Below are positions 55,307 to 64,000 of a stretch of 64,000 bases of DNA, piece after piece; within the stretch, counting starts at the first letter, position 1, and every line of letters starts with the position of its first letter. The position numbers and the translations under genes are program-made. Below the pieces are notes generated by a model. It was given only the letters and a program-made list of their open reading frames with translations. It had not been told where the DNA came from and made no database searches. Source of the DNA: Pseudomonas sp. p1(2021b) (GTDB taxonomy: Bacteria > Pseudomonadota > Gammaproteobacteria > Pseudomonadales > Pseudomonadaceae); assembly GCF_020151015.1 (NCBI RefSeq), contig NZ_CP083746.1, positions 3,191,001-3,255,000 on the forward strand. Reading direction: 5' to 3'.

Positions 55307-55477
55307 ATGACCCAGACCATCAAATACGTGATCAAGTACAAGCTCGACGGCGAGCGCCGCTGGGACTTCGCCTTGATGCCCGACGCCTCCCAGGAACAGG
55401 CCCTGGAAGCGCTGCGCAAGATCCATGGCGAGGACGCCGAGAAAATCAGCGACATCCAGGTCAGCAAGGCCCTGTAA
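55307..55477 (+). CDS. 56-residue conserved small protein
   Basis: An open frame of 57 codons starting ATG and ending TAA: TQTIKYVIKYKLDGERRWDF, then EALRKIHGEDAEKISDIQVSKAL. The mixed beta-alpha pattern and good GC3 bias suggest a folded protein. It begins nine bases after the DUF1883 gene. It is too short for most gene finders, but codon bias and spacing support it. The function is unknown. Confidence 0.68.
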   Translation: MTQTIKYVIKYKLDGERRWDFALMPDASQEQALEALRKIHGEDAEKISDIQVSKAL

Positions 55478-55520
55478 TCCCTCGCCCGCCCCCGCCACAA
55501 CCCGCCACAAGGAGTAGCGC

Positions 55521-56606
55521 ATGAGCAACTGGCCCGACCGACGCATTCTCGATCTGCTGGGCATCCAGTTGCCCATCCTCCAGGCACCCATGGCGGGCGC
55601 CACCGGCTCAGCCATGGCCATCGCCGTAGGCAATGCCGGCGGGCTCGGCGCCCTGCCCTGCGCCATGCTCAGTGCCGAGCAGGTGCGCGCCGAGATCGAG
55701 GCGTTTCGTGCCGGCTGCAAAGGCCCGCTCAACTTGAACTTCTTCTGCCACCAGCCACCGGCGCCCGATGCCGAGCGCGACCGGCGCTGGAAGCAGGCGC
55801 TCAAGCCGTATTACGAGGAAGTGGGCGCGGACTTCGACGCCCCGACGCCGGTCTCCAACCGTGCCCCGTTCGACGAGCAGAGCTGCCAGTTGGTGGAGCA
55901 GCTGCGCCCCGAGGTGGTGAGCTTTCACTTCGGCCTGCCCCAGGCCGACCTGCTGCTACGGGTCAAGGCCAGTGGCGCCAAGGTGCTGTCCAGCGCCACC
56001 ACGGTGGAAGAAGCCGTGTGGCTGGAGGCCAATGGCTGTGACGCGGTCATCGCCATGGGCTACGAAGCGGGTGGGCACCGCGGCATGTTCCTGAGCGAAG
56101 ACATCACCAGCCAGGTCGGTACCTTGGCACTGGTGCCCCAGGTGGTGGATGCGGTGCGGGTACCGGTGATCGCCGCCGGCGGTATCGGCGACCACCGCGG
56201 CCTGGTCGCCGCCCTGGCCCTGGGTGCCTCGGCGGTACAGCTGGGCACCGCCTACCTGTTCTGCCCGCAGGCCAAGGTATCGCCGGCCCACCGCCGCGCG
56301 CTGGACAGCACCCCGGCCAGCGACACAGCACTGACCAACCTGTTCACCGGCCGCCCGGCGCGTGGCATCAACAACCGCATCATGCGCGAGCTGGGGCCGA
56401 TGAGCCCGCTGGCGCCGCGCTTCCCGCTGGCCGGGGGCGCGCTGATGCCACTGCGGGCGATCCGCGATCCCCAAGGCAACAGCGACTTCAGCAACCTATG
56501 GGCAGGCCAGGCGTTGCGCCTGGGGCAGCACCTGGATGCGGGCGAGCTGACCCGGCAGATCGCGAGCAGGGCCCTGCAGCAACTGGGCCTTGCTTCACGG
56601 ACGTAG
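55521..56606 (+). CDS. Nitronate monooxygenase-type flavoprotein
   Basis: A 361-residue TIM-barrel FMN enzyme of the 2-nitropropane dioxygenase family. Seen are PILQAPMAGATGSAMAIAVGNAGGLGALP at the N-terminus, the active histidine in YEAGGHRGMF and the phosphate-binding AAGGIGDHRGLVAALALGASAVQLGTAYL. It would oxidise nitronates such as propionate-3-nitronate. It ends on the base before the stop codon of the convergent permease gene, with no spacer between the two stops. Confidence 0.88.
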   Translation: MSNWPDRRILDLLGIQLPILQAPMAGATGSAMAIAVGNAGGLGALPCAMLSAEQVRAEIEAFRAGCKGPLNLNFFCHQPPAPDAERDRRWKQALKPYYEEVGADFDAPTPVSNRAPFDEQSCQLVEQLRPEVVSFHFGLPQADLLLRVKASGAKVLSSATTVEEAVWLEANGCDAVIAMGYEAGGHRGMFLSEDITSQVGTLALVPQVVDAVRVPVIAAGGIGDHRGLVAALALGASAVQLGTAYLFCPQAKVSPAHRRALDSTPASDTALTNLFTGRPARGINNRIMRELGPMSPLAPRFPLAGGALMPLRAIRDPQGNSDFSNLWAGQALRLGQHLDAGELTRQIASRALQQLGLASRT

Positions 56607-57992
56607 TCAGGCAGGCTGCGCCGCCCTTGCAGCAGTACGACGACGGGTCAAGGCGATCAACAGGATGAAGCAGGTCACTGCAGCGGTCATCAACGTCTCG
56701 TAGCGGTACGCATCGCTGAACAGCATGTAGCCCAGCACCAGGACGATCAGGCCGATCACCAGCCAGGTCAGCCAGGGGAACAGCCACATCTTCAGCGCCA
56801 GCTCCGTGCCTTCGCGCTCGGCGCGGGCACGCATGCGCAGCTGCGACACGGCGATCACCAGGTATACCAGCAAGGCGATGGCGCCGGTGGTCGAGAGCAG
56901 GAAGCCGAACACCTTGCCTGGGAACACGTAGTTGACGAAGCAGCCGACGAAACCCGCCAGGGTCGACAGCACCACCGCCACGGTGGGTACGCCATTGCCT
57001 GAGATGCGCTTGATCATCCGCGGCGCCTCGCCCCGCGCACCCAGGGAATAGAGCATGCGCGATGCGGTGTAGAGGCCAGAGTTCATGCAACTGGTCACCG
57101 CCACCAGCACCACCAGGTCGACCATCAGCTTGGCACCCGGCACGTTCAGTACCTCGAGCACGCGCTGGAACGAGCCGACGGCCTTCAAGCCCGGGTCGTT
57201 CCAGGCCACCAGCGACACCACCAGGAAGATGGACGCCAGGTAGAAGATGGCGATGCGGTACACCACCAGGTTGGTCGCGCGGCGGATCTTCTCCTTGGGG
57301 TTGGCGGTCTCGTCGGCCGCAATGGTGACGATTTCCGCGCCGAAGAACGAGAAGATGGTGATCAGCACACCCCCAAGCACGGTACCAAAACCATTGGGCA
57401 TGAAACCGCCGTTGGCCCACAGCTGGCTGACACCGGAGGTTTCAGCCAGGGGCCAGACGCCGAATACCGCCAGGCTGCAGATACCGATGAAGGCCAGGAT
57501 GGCGATTACCTTGACCAGGGCGAACCAGTATTCGAACTCTCCGAAGTTCTTCACGCTGATGAGGTTGGTGCCCGACAGCACGATCATGATCAGGAAGGCG
57601 AACAGCCAGGACGGCACCACCGGGAAGTAGGCGTGGAGAATGTCCGCGCCGGCGATGGCCTCGACTGGGATGATCAACACCCAGAACCACCAGTACAGCC
57701 AGCCGATGGTGAAGCCTGCCCAAGGGCCGATGGCCTCAGCGGCATAGGTGGAGAATGAACCGCTGTTGGGGTTGGCGATGGCCATTTCACCGAGCATGCG
57801 CATCACCAGCAGCACCAGCAGGCCGGTCATGGCGTAGGAAATGAGGATGGCCGGTCCGGCGGTGGCGATGGCGTTGGAGGAGCCGATGAACAGGCCCGCG
57901 CCGATGATGCCGGCGATGGAAATCATGGATACCTGACGTGAGGTCAGGCCGTGCTGCAGCGAACGCTGTTTCTTTTGTTGTTGCGATGCCAT
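56607..57992 (-). CDS. Amino acid permease (GABA permease-like, APC family)
   Basis: A 461-residue transporter with 12 membrane segments of the amino acid/polyamine/organocation type. The start HGLTSRQVSMISIAGIIGAGLFIGSSNAI and the block PNSGSFSTYAAEAIGPWAGFTIGW match the GabP/AroP group. I chose the ATG at 57992 (ASQQQKKQRSL). It is divergent from a transaminase gene, with a long leader that holds a 12-codon ORF and a perfect dyad. It most likely imports the amino acid used by that transaminase, such as GABA, 5-aminovalerate or 2-aminoadipate. Confidence 0.85.
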   Translation of the reverse strand: MASQQQKKQRSLQHGLTSRQVSMISIAGIIGAGLFIGSSNAIATAGPAILISYAMTGLLVLLVMRMLGEMAIANPNSGSFSTYAAEAIGPWAGFTIGWLYWWFWVLIIPVEAIAGADILHAYFPVVPSWLFAFLIMIVLSGTNLISVKNFGEFEYWFALVKVIAILAFIGICSLAVFGVWPLAETSGVSQLWANGGFMPNGFGTVLGGVLITIFSFFGAEIVTIAADETANPKEKIRRATNLVVYRIAIFYLASIFLVVSLVAWNDPGLKAVGSFQRVLEVLNVPGAKLMVDLVVLVAVTSCMNSGLYTASRMLYSLGARGEAPRMIKRISGNGVPTVAVVLSTLAGFVGCFVNYVFPGKVFGFLLSTTGAIALLVYLVIAVSQLRMRARAEREGTELALKMWLFPWLTWLVIGLIVLVLGYMLFSDAYRYETLMTAAVTCFILLIALTRRRTAARAAQPA

Positions 57993-58080
57993 GGGGAACC
58001 CTCGAATGGGTCGGCCGCCGCAAGGGGCGGCTGAAAAATGGAGCAGGATGCGAGTAAGTCGTAATTGCTGAGTTATTGTT

Positions 58081-58119
58081 TTATTCGGAAACAGGCGCGG
58101 GCAGATCGACAACCTTCAT
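58081..58119 (-). CDS. 12-residue leader ORF upstream of the permease
   Basis: ATG at 58119, seven bases after GGAG, opens MKVVDLPAPVSE and a TAA. It lies 88 bases before the permease start and inside its leader. A near-perfect ribosome site on such a short frame is rare by chance, so it may be a regulatory leader peptide or the start of attenuation. It is not proven to be translated. Confidence 0.45.
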   Translation of the reverse strand: MKVVDLPAPVSE

Positions 58120-58216
58120 GTTTTTTCTCCTACATCGACAGCGGGTTGTAATCGTTGACGCGGGTCAGTATTAATCGATAAGGCAAGGTCAACAAACGAC
58201 CTTTTCGAAGCACATA

Positions 58217-58231
58217 ATTCCGTTACGGAAT
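58217..58231. promoter_or_regulatory. Perfect palindrome between permease and transaminase
   Basis: ATTCCGT-T-ACGGAAT is a 7-1-7 inverted repeat in the 441-base divergent gap, about 100 bases from the leader ORF and 200 from the transaminase start. Its form suits a dimeric regulator of the Lrp or GntR/TetR type; no regulator gene is adjacent. Confidence 0.5.
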
Positions 58232-58433
58232 GAATTCCTTCCTTTTTTGCTCAAGGGGGTCGGCGAACGTAACCCATGCATGCTAACCAGATATCCGCAG
58301 CGCGCTGGAGCTGTTCGGCCTGGCCTGCTCGATCCAAGAATTAAAGGAATGACCGCAATCGAATAATTCGTTTGCACGAATCGATACCGAGCCCGCACGC
58401 TTCGATAATAAGAAACCCGAACAAGAGGTTTGC

Positions 58434-59696
58434 GTGCCCATGCAACAGGACAGTATCAGCCACTCCATTGCCATCGTTCACCCGATTACACTTTCCCATG
58501 GCCGCAATGCCGAAGTCTGGGATACCGATGGCAAGCGTTATATCGACTTCGTCGGCGGTATCGGGGTACTCAACTTGGGCCATTGCAACCCTGCCGTGGT
58601 AGAAGCGATCCAGGCCCAGGCTACCCGCCTGACCCATTACGCGTTCAATGCCGCGCCCCATGGCCCGTACCTGGAATTGATGGAACGCCTGCGCCACTTC
58701 GTGCCGGTCAGCTACCCGTTGGCGGGCATGCTCACCAACAGCGGTGCGGAAGCGGCTGAAAATGCCCTGAAGGTAGCGCGTGGTGCGACCGGCAAACGTG
58801 CCATCGTCGCCTTCGATGGCGGGTTCCATGGCCGTACCCTGGCCACTCTCAACCTCAACGGTAAGGTAATGCCCTACAAGCAGCGCGTGGGCGAGCTGCC
58901 AGGGCCGGTCTACCACTTGCCCTACCCCAGTGCCGACACCGGCGTGACCTGCGAACAGGCGCTCAAGGCCATGGACCGGCTGTTCAGCGTCGAGCTGGCC
59001 GTGGAGGATGTGGCGGCGTTCATCTTCGAGCCGGTGCAGGGCGAAGGCGGCTTCCTGGCGCTGGACCCGGCATTCGCCCAGGCGCTACGCCGTTTCTGCG
59101 ACGCGCATGGGATCCTGATCATCATCGATGAGATCCAGTCCGGCTTCGGCCGCACCGGCCAGCGCTTCGCCTTCCCGCGCCTGGGGATCGAGCCAGACCT
59201 GTTGCTGCTGGCCAAGAGCATCGCCGGCGGCATGCCGTTGGGGGCCGTGGTCGGGCGCAAGGCGATCATGGACTCGCTGCCCAAGGGCGGCCTGGGCGGC
59301 ACCTATTCCGGCAACCCGATCGCCTGCGCGGCGGCACTGGCCAGCCTGGCGCAGATGAGCGACGAGAACCTGGCCACCTGGGGCGAGCGCCAGGAACAGG
59401 CCATCATCGCACGTTACGAACGTTGGAAGGCGTCCGGGCTGACTTCGGCGCTGGGTCGCCTGACAGGCACCGGGGCCATGCGCGGCCTGGAGTTCGTCAA
59501 TGCCGACGGCAGCCCGGCACCTGCGCAATTGGCCAAGGTGATGGAGGCTGCGCGAGCCAAGGGGCTGTTGCTGATGCCCAGTGGCAAGGCGCGACACATC
59601 ATTCGCCTGTTGGCCCCGTTGACGATCGAGCCTGATGTGCTCGAGGAAGGCCTGGATATCCTCGAACAGTGCCTGGCCGAACTGGGCTGCGCTTAG
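58434..59696 (+). CDS. Class-III aminotransferase (GABA/2-aminoadipate type)
   Basis: A 420-residue PLP enzyme. The cofactor lysine is K261 in LLAKSIAGGMPLG, the phosphate-binding NSGAEAAENALKVAR and the DEIQSGFGRTG motif are intact. The start GTG at 58434 lies five bases after AGAGG; an ATG two codons later is possible. Its P. putida KT2440 homologue, PP_4108, is as I recall a 2-aminoadipate transaminase in lysine breakdown, though annotated as GABA transaminase. The divergent permease may supply the substrate. Confidence 0.85.
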   Translation: MPMQQDSISHSIAIVHPITLSHGRNAEVWDTDGKRYIDFVGGIGVLNLGHCNPAVVEAIQAQATRLTHYAFNAAPHGPYLELMERLRHFVPVSYPLAGMLTNSGAEAAENALKVARGATGKRAIVAFDGGFHGRTLATLNLNGKVMPYKQRVGELPGPVYHLPYPSADTGVTCEQALKAMDRLFSVELAVEDVAAFIFEPVQGEGGFLALDPAFAQALRRFCDAHGILIIIDEIQSGFGRTGQRFAFPRLGIEPDLLLLAKSIAGGMPLGAVVGRKAIMDSLPKGGLGGTYSGNPIACAAALASLAQMSDENLATWGERQEQAIIARYERWKASGLTSALGRLTGTGAMRGLEFVNADGSPAPAQLAKVMEAARAKGLLLMPSGKARHIIRLLAPLTIEPDVLEEGLDILEQCLAELGCA

Positions 59697-59992
59697 AGCC
59701 CCAGCTCCTCGGGCGTGAGCATGTCGGACTCGAAGGCGATCCAGCCGCCTTCGAGCTCGGCGTGGCCGTTGACGATGGGGCCGTAATAGGTCAGGCCGTT
59801 CTCCAAGGTCACGCAGATGTGCGTGGCGTTTTTTTCCGGTGCTGCCAGGGTACCAACGAAGTGTACTTTCTTCAGGGTCTCGGTGACCGCCTCCAGGCCC
59901 ACGCGCATGCCGGGATTCTCCATGGCTTCGGCGTCACCCCCACGGTCTTCGGCGCTGACGGTGATGGTGGCGATGTAGGGGTATTTGCTCAA
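59693..59992 (-). CDS. Conserved hypothetical protein, probable TTG start
   Basis: A 99-residue soluble protein (SKYPYIATITVSAEDRGGDAEAM, then NATHICVTLENGLTYYGPIVNGHAELEGGW). No ATG or GTG fits; a TTG at 59992 with GAGG eight bases upstream gives a natural beginning. Its stop overlaps the transaminase stop by four bases, convergent. I know no function. Confidence 0.6.
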   Translation of the reverse strand: MSKYPYIATITVSAEDRGGDAEAMENPGMRVGLEAVTETLKKVHFVGTLAAPEKNATHICVTLENGLTYYGPIVNGHAELEGGWIAFESDMLTPEELGL

Positions 59993-60186
59993 TCGGGATG
60001 CCTCATGGGAACTGGGACAGCGCACCAGGCGCGGGGCGCATAGGGTACGGCAGGTGACGGCCAGGTGCGAGTGGCGCAGGAAACATTTGTACTGCCACCC
60101 CGTAGTCCGTCCCACAAGCGTGGCCTCCCCTGCCCCAATCTGTTAGGGTGCCCGCCGATGCACGCCACACCACACGAGGATGCCGA

Positions 60187-60615
60187 GTGAGCGCCGAAGA
60201 ACCCCTGATCGCTGACCTGTTCGAGGTCGACAAACGCCTGACCCTCAAGCCCGTCGTGGATTTCAATGCCTACCTGCGCAACGCCTTCGGCGAAGGTGCC
60301 TGCCGTTGCCACCGCTGCACCGACCTTGGCGGTGACGAAACCGGCTACACCCACCGCCATACCTTCGAGCTGGAAGGCCGTACGCTGCATCGCCGCTTTG
60401 CCAACACCGCCGGCAGCGATGTGTTGCAGGTACTGAAGAAAGCCTGGCTGTCCTACACCAAGACCGACCTGAAGTTGCTTGGCGAACTGGACCTGGGCAC
60501 CGTCAAGGCCTTCACCGAAGCTGCACTGCACGAACGCCTGCTGGCCCTGCTGCCGGCCAGCGGCCTGGCCCGGGAAACCGATGGCCAGTGGCATTTGCAG
60601 GCCCTGGCCGACTGA
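60187..60615 (+). CDS. Conserved hypothetical protein with a CxCxxC cluster
   Basis: A 142-residue protein starting at GTG (60187), seven bases after GAGGA. It begins SAEEPLIADLFEVDKRLTLKPVV and holds CRCHRC at residues 39-44, three cysteines and a histidine that could bind a metal, then a helical C-terminus. It matches the gene found between the transaminase and the second EF-G in P. putida, as I recall. The function is unknown. Confidence 0.68.
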   Translation: MSAEEPLIADLFEVDKRLTLKPVVDFNAYLRNAFGEGACRCHRCTDLGGDETGYTHRHTFELEGRTLHRRFANTAGSDVLQVLKKAWLSYTKTDLKLLGELDLGTVKAFTEAALHERLLALLPASGLARETDGQWHLQALAD

Positions 60616-60621
60616 TTCGCC

Positions 60622-60831
60622 CCGACGGCCGCCGGAAGCCGCCGTCTGCGGGAACGCCGAAGCGATGAACGGTGCGAAACGCTCAAGCCGGGTACTGGCC
60701 TGGGCAATATCGCCAGCCCCAGCGGCACATCGGGAGGGCCTGAGCGCTTGGGCTACAGCCGGGTTGAACCAGGCGACTGGCGCGTGGCGCGCCAGGTCGG
60801 CGATCAGCGGGTGCTGCCGGCACCACGTTTC
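60622..60831 (-). pseudogene. D-serine dehydratase (dsdA) N-terminal remnant
   Basis: Read on the minus strand from 60831: ETWCRQHPLIADLARHAPVAWFNP, later ASTRLERFAPFIASAFPQTAASGG. This is the start of D-serine ammonia-lyase (E. coli reads ..YPLVKDLVALKETTWFNP.. and ..ARLSRFAPYLAKAFPETAATGG). Similarity ends after SGG, where the PLP domain should begin. The start codon is out of frame (ATG at 60850 runs into a TGA), so the piece is dead. It fills most of the 384-base gap before the EF-G gene. Confidence 0.7.
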
Positions 60832-60999
60832 AGCGGTATTGAAGGGCCATGAGCGACTCCAGCAGACCAGCGAACGTGCCCTGGATCAGGCGGCACATCC
60901 CCTCCGGCTTGGCAACCGTCGGATACTCCCCCAGGACCCCGTCAGGTTCGTCATCGTCTGCTACCTTGGGAGAACCCGTTCACCCACAGGTGACTGACC

Positions 61000-63114
61000 A
61001 TGGCCCGCACGACCCCCATCGAGCTGTACCGTAATATCGGCATCGTCGCCCATGTCGACGCCGGCAAGACCACCACCACCGAACGCATCCTGTTCTACAC
61101 CGGGGTCAACCACAAGATGGGCGAGGTCCATGACGGCGCCGCCACCATGGACTGGATGGCCCAGGAACAGGAGCGCGGCATCACCATCACTTCAGCGGCC
61201 ACCACAGCCTTCTGGCAAGGCTCGACCAAGCAGTTCGCCGACAAGTACCGCTTCAACATCATCGACACCCCAGGCCACGTGGACTTCACCATCGAGGTGG
61301 AACGCTCGCTGCGCGTGCTCGACGGCGCGGTGGTGGTGTTCAGCGGCGCCGACGGGGTCGAACCGCAGTCCGAGACGGTCTGGCGCCAGGCCAACAAGTA
61401 CCACGTCCCGCGCCTGGCCTACGTCAACAAGATGGACCGCCAGGGTGCCGACTTCCTGCGCGTGGTCAGGCAGATCGACCAACGCCTGGGCCACCATCCG
61501 GTGCCCATCCAGCTGGCCATCGGCAGCGAGGAGACCTTCGCCGGGCAGATCGACCTGGTGAAGATGAAGGCCATCTACTGGAACGATGCCGACCAGGGCA
61601 CCAGCTACCGCGAAGAGGAGATTCCCGCCGAACTGCGCGCCCTGGCCGAGGAATGGCGTGCGCACATGGTCGAGGCCGCGGCCGAGGCCAACGACGAATT
61701 GACCATGAAGTTCCTTGACGGCGAAGAACTGAGCATCGACGAGATCAAGGCCGGCCTGCGCCAACGCACCCTGGCCAACCAGATCGTGCCGACCATCCTG
61801 GGTTCGTCATTCAAGAACAAGGGCGTGCCATTGATGCTCGACGCGGTGATCGACTATCTCCCCGCCCCCAGCGAAATTCCGGCGATCAAGGGTACCGACC
61901 CGGACGATGAGAGCAAGCACCTGGAGCGCCACGCCGACGACAACGAGCCGTTCTCGGCCCTGGCCTTCAAGATCGCCACCGACCCTTTCGTCGGCACCTT
62001 GACGTTCGCCCGGGTGTACTCCGGCGTGCTCAGCTCAGGCAACGCCGTGCTCAACTCGGTCAAGGGCAAGAAGGAGCGCATCGGCCGCATGGTGCAGATG
62101 CATGCCAACCAGCGCGCCGAGATCAAGGACGTGTGCGCTGGCGATATCGCCGCACTGATCGGCATGAAGGACGTGACCACCGGCGATACGCTGTGCGATA
62201 TGGACAAGCCGATCATCCTCGAGCGCATGGACTTCCCCGACCCGGTGATCTCCGTGGCCGTCGAGCCCAAGACCAAGGCCGACCAGGAGAAGATGGGCAT
62301 TGCCCTGGGCAAGCTGGCCCAGGAAGACCCGTCGTTCCGGGTCAAGACCGATGAAGAAACCGGGCAGACGATCATCTCCGGCATGGGCGAGCTGCACCTG
62401 GATATCATCGTCGACCGCATGAAACGCGAGTTCAACGTCGAGGCGAATATCGGCAAGCCGCAGGTGGCCTACCGTGAGAAGATCCGCAACACCTGCGAGA
62501 TCGAGGGCCGGTTCGTGCGCCAGTCCGGCGGGCGCGGCCAGTATGGCCACTGCTGGATCCGCTTCGCCCCAGGCGACGAGGGCAAGGAAGGCCTGGAGTT
62601 CGTCAACGAGATCGTCGGTGGCGTGGTGCCGCGCGAGTACATCCCGGCGATCCAGAAAGGCATCGAGGAACAGATGAAGAACGGGGTGCTGGCCGGCTAC
62701 CCGCTGATCAGCCTGAAGGCTGCGGTGTACGACGGCTCGTACCACGACGTCGACTCCAACGAGATGGCCTACAAGATCGCCGCATCGATGGCCACCAAGC
62801 AGCTGTCGCAAAAAGGTGGAGCGGTACTGCTGGAGCCGGTGATGAAGGTCGAGGTGGTGACCCCCGAGGAGTACCAGGGCGATATCCTCGGCGACCTGAG
62901 CCGGCGCCGGGGGATGATCCAGGACGGCGACGAGACACCGGCGGGCAAGGTGATCCGCGCCGAAGTACCGCTGGGCGAGATGTTTGGCTACGCCACCTCG
63001 ATGCGCTCGATGACCCAGGGTCGGGCCAGTTTCTCGATGGAGTTCACCCGCTATGCCGAAGCGCCGGCGAGCATTGCCGATGCCATCTTGAAGAAGAATC
63101 GCGGGGAGTCATAA
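61000..63114 (+). CDS. fusA: Elongation factor G, second copy (EF-G2/FusB type)
   Basis: A 704-residue translation GTPase. The P-loop [14 protein letters not shown] (residues 17-30), switch-[32 protein letters not shown], and the domain IV loop [13 protein letters not shown] are intact, so it should be active in translocation or ribosome recycling. It stands alone, away from the str operon genes rpsL, rpsG and tufA, so it is the paralogue that KT2440 calls fusB. The start ATG has a GGTGA-like ribosome site. It follows the dsdA scar. Confidence 0.92.
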   Translation: MARTTPIELYRNIGIVAHVDAGKTTTTERILFYTGVNHKMGEVHDGAATMDWMAQEQERGITITSAATTAFWQGSTKQFADKYRFNIIDTPGHVDFTIEVERSLRVLDGAVVVFSGADGVEPQSETVWRQANKYHVPRLAYVNKMDRQGADFLRVVRQIDQRLGHHPVPIQLAIGSEETFAGQIDLVKMKAIYWNDADQGTSYREEEIPAELRALAEEWRAHMVEAAAEANDELTMKFLDGEELSIDEIKAGLRQRTLANQIVPTILGSSFKNKGVPLMLDAVIDYLPAPSEIPAIKGTDPDDESKHLERHADDNEPFSALAFKIATDPFVGTLTFARVYSGVLSSGNAVLNSVKGKKERIGRMVQMHANQRAEIKDVCAGDIAALIGMKDVTTGDTLCDMDKPIILERMDFPDPVISVAVEPKTKADQEKMGIALGKLAQEDPSFRVKTDEETGQTIISGMGELHLDIIVDRMKREFNVEANIGKPQVAYREKIRNTCEIEGRFVRQSGGRGQYGHCWIRFAPGDEGKEGLEFVNEIVGGVVPREYIPAIQKGIEEQMKNGVLAGYPLISLKAAVYDGSYHDVDSNEMAYKIAASMATKQLSQKGGAVLLEPVMKVEVVTPEEYQGDILGDLSRRRGMIQDGDETPAGKVIRAEVPLGEMFGYATSMRSMTQGRASFSMEFTRYAEAPASIADAILKKNRGES

Positions 63115-63133
63115 GGCGAGCGCTACGCGCTCG

Positions 63134-63328
63134 ATTCGCGGGTAAACCCGCTCCCACAGAACAACGCAGGACCATTTGATTTGCTGCACCCTGTGGGAGC
63201 GGGCTTGTCCCGCGATTAGGCCGGACCCGATATCACCGTCGCCTGACAAGGGCTTCGCCCTTGATCGCGGGACAAGCCCGCTCCTACAGGGATCGCGAAA
63301 TCCTGTGGGAGCGGGTTTACCCGCGAAT
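63134..63328. repeat. Nested REP structure (copy 3 of the 100-base hairpin inside an outer pair)
   Basis: The outer arms ATTCGCGGGTAAACCCGCTC (63134-63159) and GAGCGGGTTTACCCGCGAAT (63303-63328) enclose the third copy of the 100-base hairpin (63191-63291). The sequence can fold into a hairpin in a hairpin. It fills the gap between EF-G and the SulP gene. Confidence 0.85.
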
Positions 63329-63353
63329 GCATCAGGTCAGACAGTGCTGCTTG

Positions 63354-64000
63354 TCAGTGCTGCTCACCCGCCCGCTTGAGCAGCTTCTTGCAGCGTTCCG
63401 AAAGATGCACCACCCGCAGGTGCTTGCCCGCCTTGGCATAACGTTCGCGCAAGGTCTTCAGTGCCGCGATTGCCGAATAGTCCACGAAGCTCAGGTGCTT
63501 GCAGTCCAGGGTCACGCTGGCCGGGTCCTGCGCCGGGTCGAACTGGTTGAGAAACGGGGTGGTCGAGGCGAAGAACAGGGTGCCGTGCACTTGGTAGACC
63601 TTACCGCCTTCGTCATCGACATGGCTGTCGGCATACAGCTCGCGGGCGTGCTGCCAGGCGAAATTGATCGCCGCGATGACGATACCGAACAACACCGCGG
63701 CGGCCAGGTCGGTGAAGATCGTGACCACGGTCACCGCGATGATCGCCAGCACATCGCTCGCCGGCACCTTGTGCAGCACCCGCAGCGACGCCCAGGCGAA
63801 GGTCTGCTGGGCCACTACGAACATCACGCCCACCAGCGCCGCCAGCGGAATGCGCTCGATCAGCGGCGACAGGAACAGCACGAACAACAGGATCATCACC
63901 CCGGCCACCACGCCCGACAGCCGGCCCCGGCCATTGGAGCTGAGGTTGATCACGGTCTGGCCGATCATCGCACAACCGCCCATGCCGCCGCACAAGCCCG
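63354..64000 (-). CDS. SulP-family anion transporter with STAS domain, C-terminal part (cut by window end)
   Basis: About 214 residues of a SulP protein run off the right edge of the window. The last membrane helices are present (LSGVVAGVMILLFVLFLSPLIERIPLAALVGVMFVVA; VPASDVLAIIAVTVVTIFTDLAAAVLFGIVIAAINFAW) and a STAS domain follows (GTLFFASTTPFLNQFDPAQDPASVTLDCKHLSFVDYSAIAAL). Members carry sulfate, bicarbonate or dicarboxylates. The start is outside the window, so the substrate class cannot be chosen. Confidence 0.88.
   Translation of the reverse strand, partial: GLCGGMGGCAMIGQTVINLSSNGRGRLSGVVAGVMILLFVLFLSPLIERIPLAALVGVMFVVAQQTFAWASLRVLHKVPASDVLAIIAVTVVTIFTDLAAAVLFGIVIAAINFAWQHARELYADSHVDDEGGKVYQVHGTLFFASTTPFLNQFDPAQDPASVTLDCKHLSFVDYSAIAALKTLRERYAKAGKHLRVVHLSERCKKLLKRAGEQH

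Noticed and set aside
60479..60997. A 172-residue plus-strand frame before EF-G
   Set aside because: The frame is out of phase with the preceding gene, and the opposite strand carries the dsdA remnant, which explains the sequence better.

Overview
The window looks like chromosome of a Pseudomonas of the P. putida group. The evidence is high GC with strongly GC-biased third codon positions, many REP-type palindromes of the P. putida kind (GCGGG..CCCGC arms ending in CTCCYACAGG), and a gene content I recognise from that group: an extra EF-G next to an aminoadipate/GABA-type transaminase, ahpC-ahpF, gor, galU-ugd, tsdBA, and many LysR, AraC and FCD regulators. No rRNA, tRNA, CRISPR array, insertion sequence or prophage was seen.

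Layout. 1-4.1 kb: the end of a LysR gene, then tricarballylate oxidation (tcuA, tcuB) with its LysR regulator. 4.2-9.1 kb: small regulator/target pairs: MerR with an extended SDR, LysR with a TauE/SafE exporter, and an AraC protein with an RclC-like membrane protein. 9.1-15.6 kb: a complete D-glucarate route (FCD repressor, kdgD, gudP, gudD, 2-oxoglutarate semialdehyde dehydrogenase) with matching operator sites. 15.7-18.1 kb: an AraC, AhpD-like and nitroreductase operon. 18.2-25.5 kb: a worn region with a TonB-receptor tail, SDR and possible Rieske remnants, a LuxR regulator, DUF2628, TraX and small exported or disordered proteins. 25.5-27 kb: proP. 28.2-36 kb: a LysR-controlled six-gene operon (aldehyde dehydrogenase, atypical M19 peptidase-like protein, divergent BCCT transporter, an unrecognised 572-residue protein, a DUF3726-like protein, RidA). 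36.3-38.2 kb: a secreted tyrosine phosphatase fused to an autotransporter barrel. 38.2-45 kb: AraC, nhaA, an MscS channel, an NTF2-like protein and a catecholate-type siderophore receptor. 45.3-54.3 kb: housekeeping and stress genes (yceH, ahpF, ahpC, gor, galU, ugd, tsdA, tsdB). 54.5-60.6 kb: small conserved proteins, nitronate monooxygenase, an amino acid permease and the transaminase. 60.6-64 kb: a dsdA remnant, a second EF-G, and the end of a SulP transporter.

The best candidates for something undescribed are the 29.2-36.0 kb operon and the phosphatase-autotransporter. In the operon a betaine-family transporter has lost its usual substrate box, an M19 protein has lost half its metal ligands, and two orphan proteins lie between known enzymes. 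It reads as a catabolic pathway for an unidentified, probably zwitterionic or amine-containing compound. Other useful observations are an OxyR-type site before ahpC, FCD operators at kdgD, a 12-codon leader ORF before the permease, a broken dsdA start beside EF-G, and three near-identical copies of a roughly 100-bp REP hairpin.
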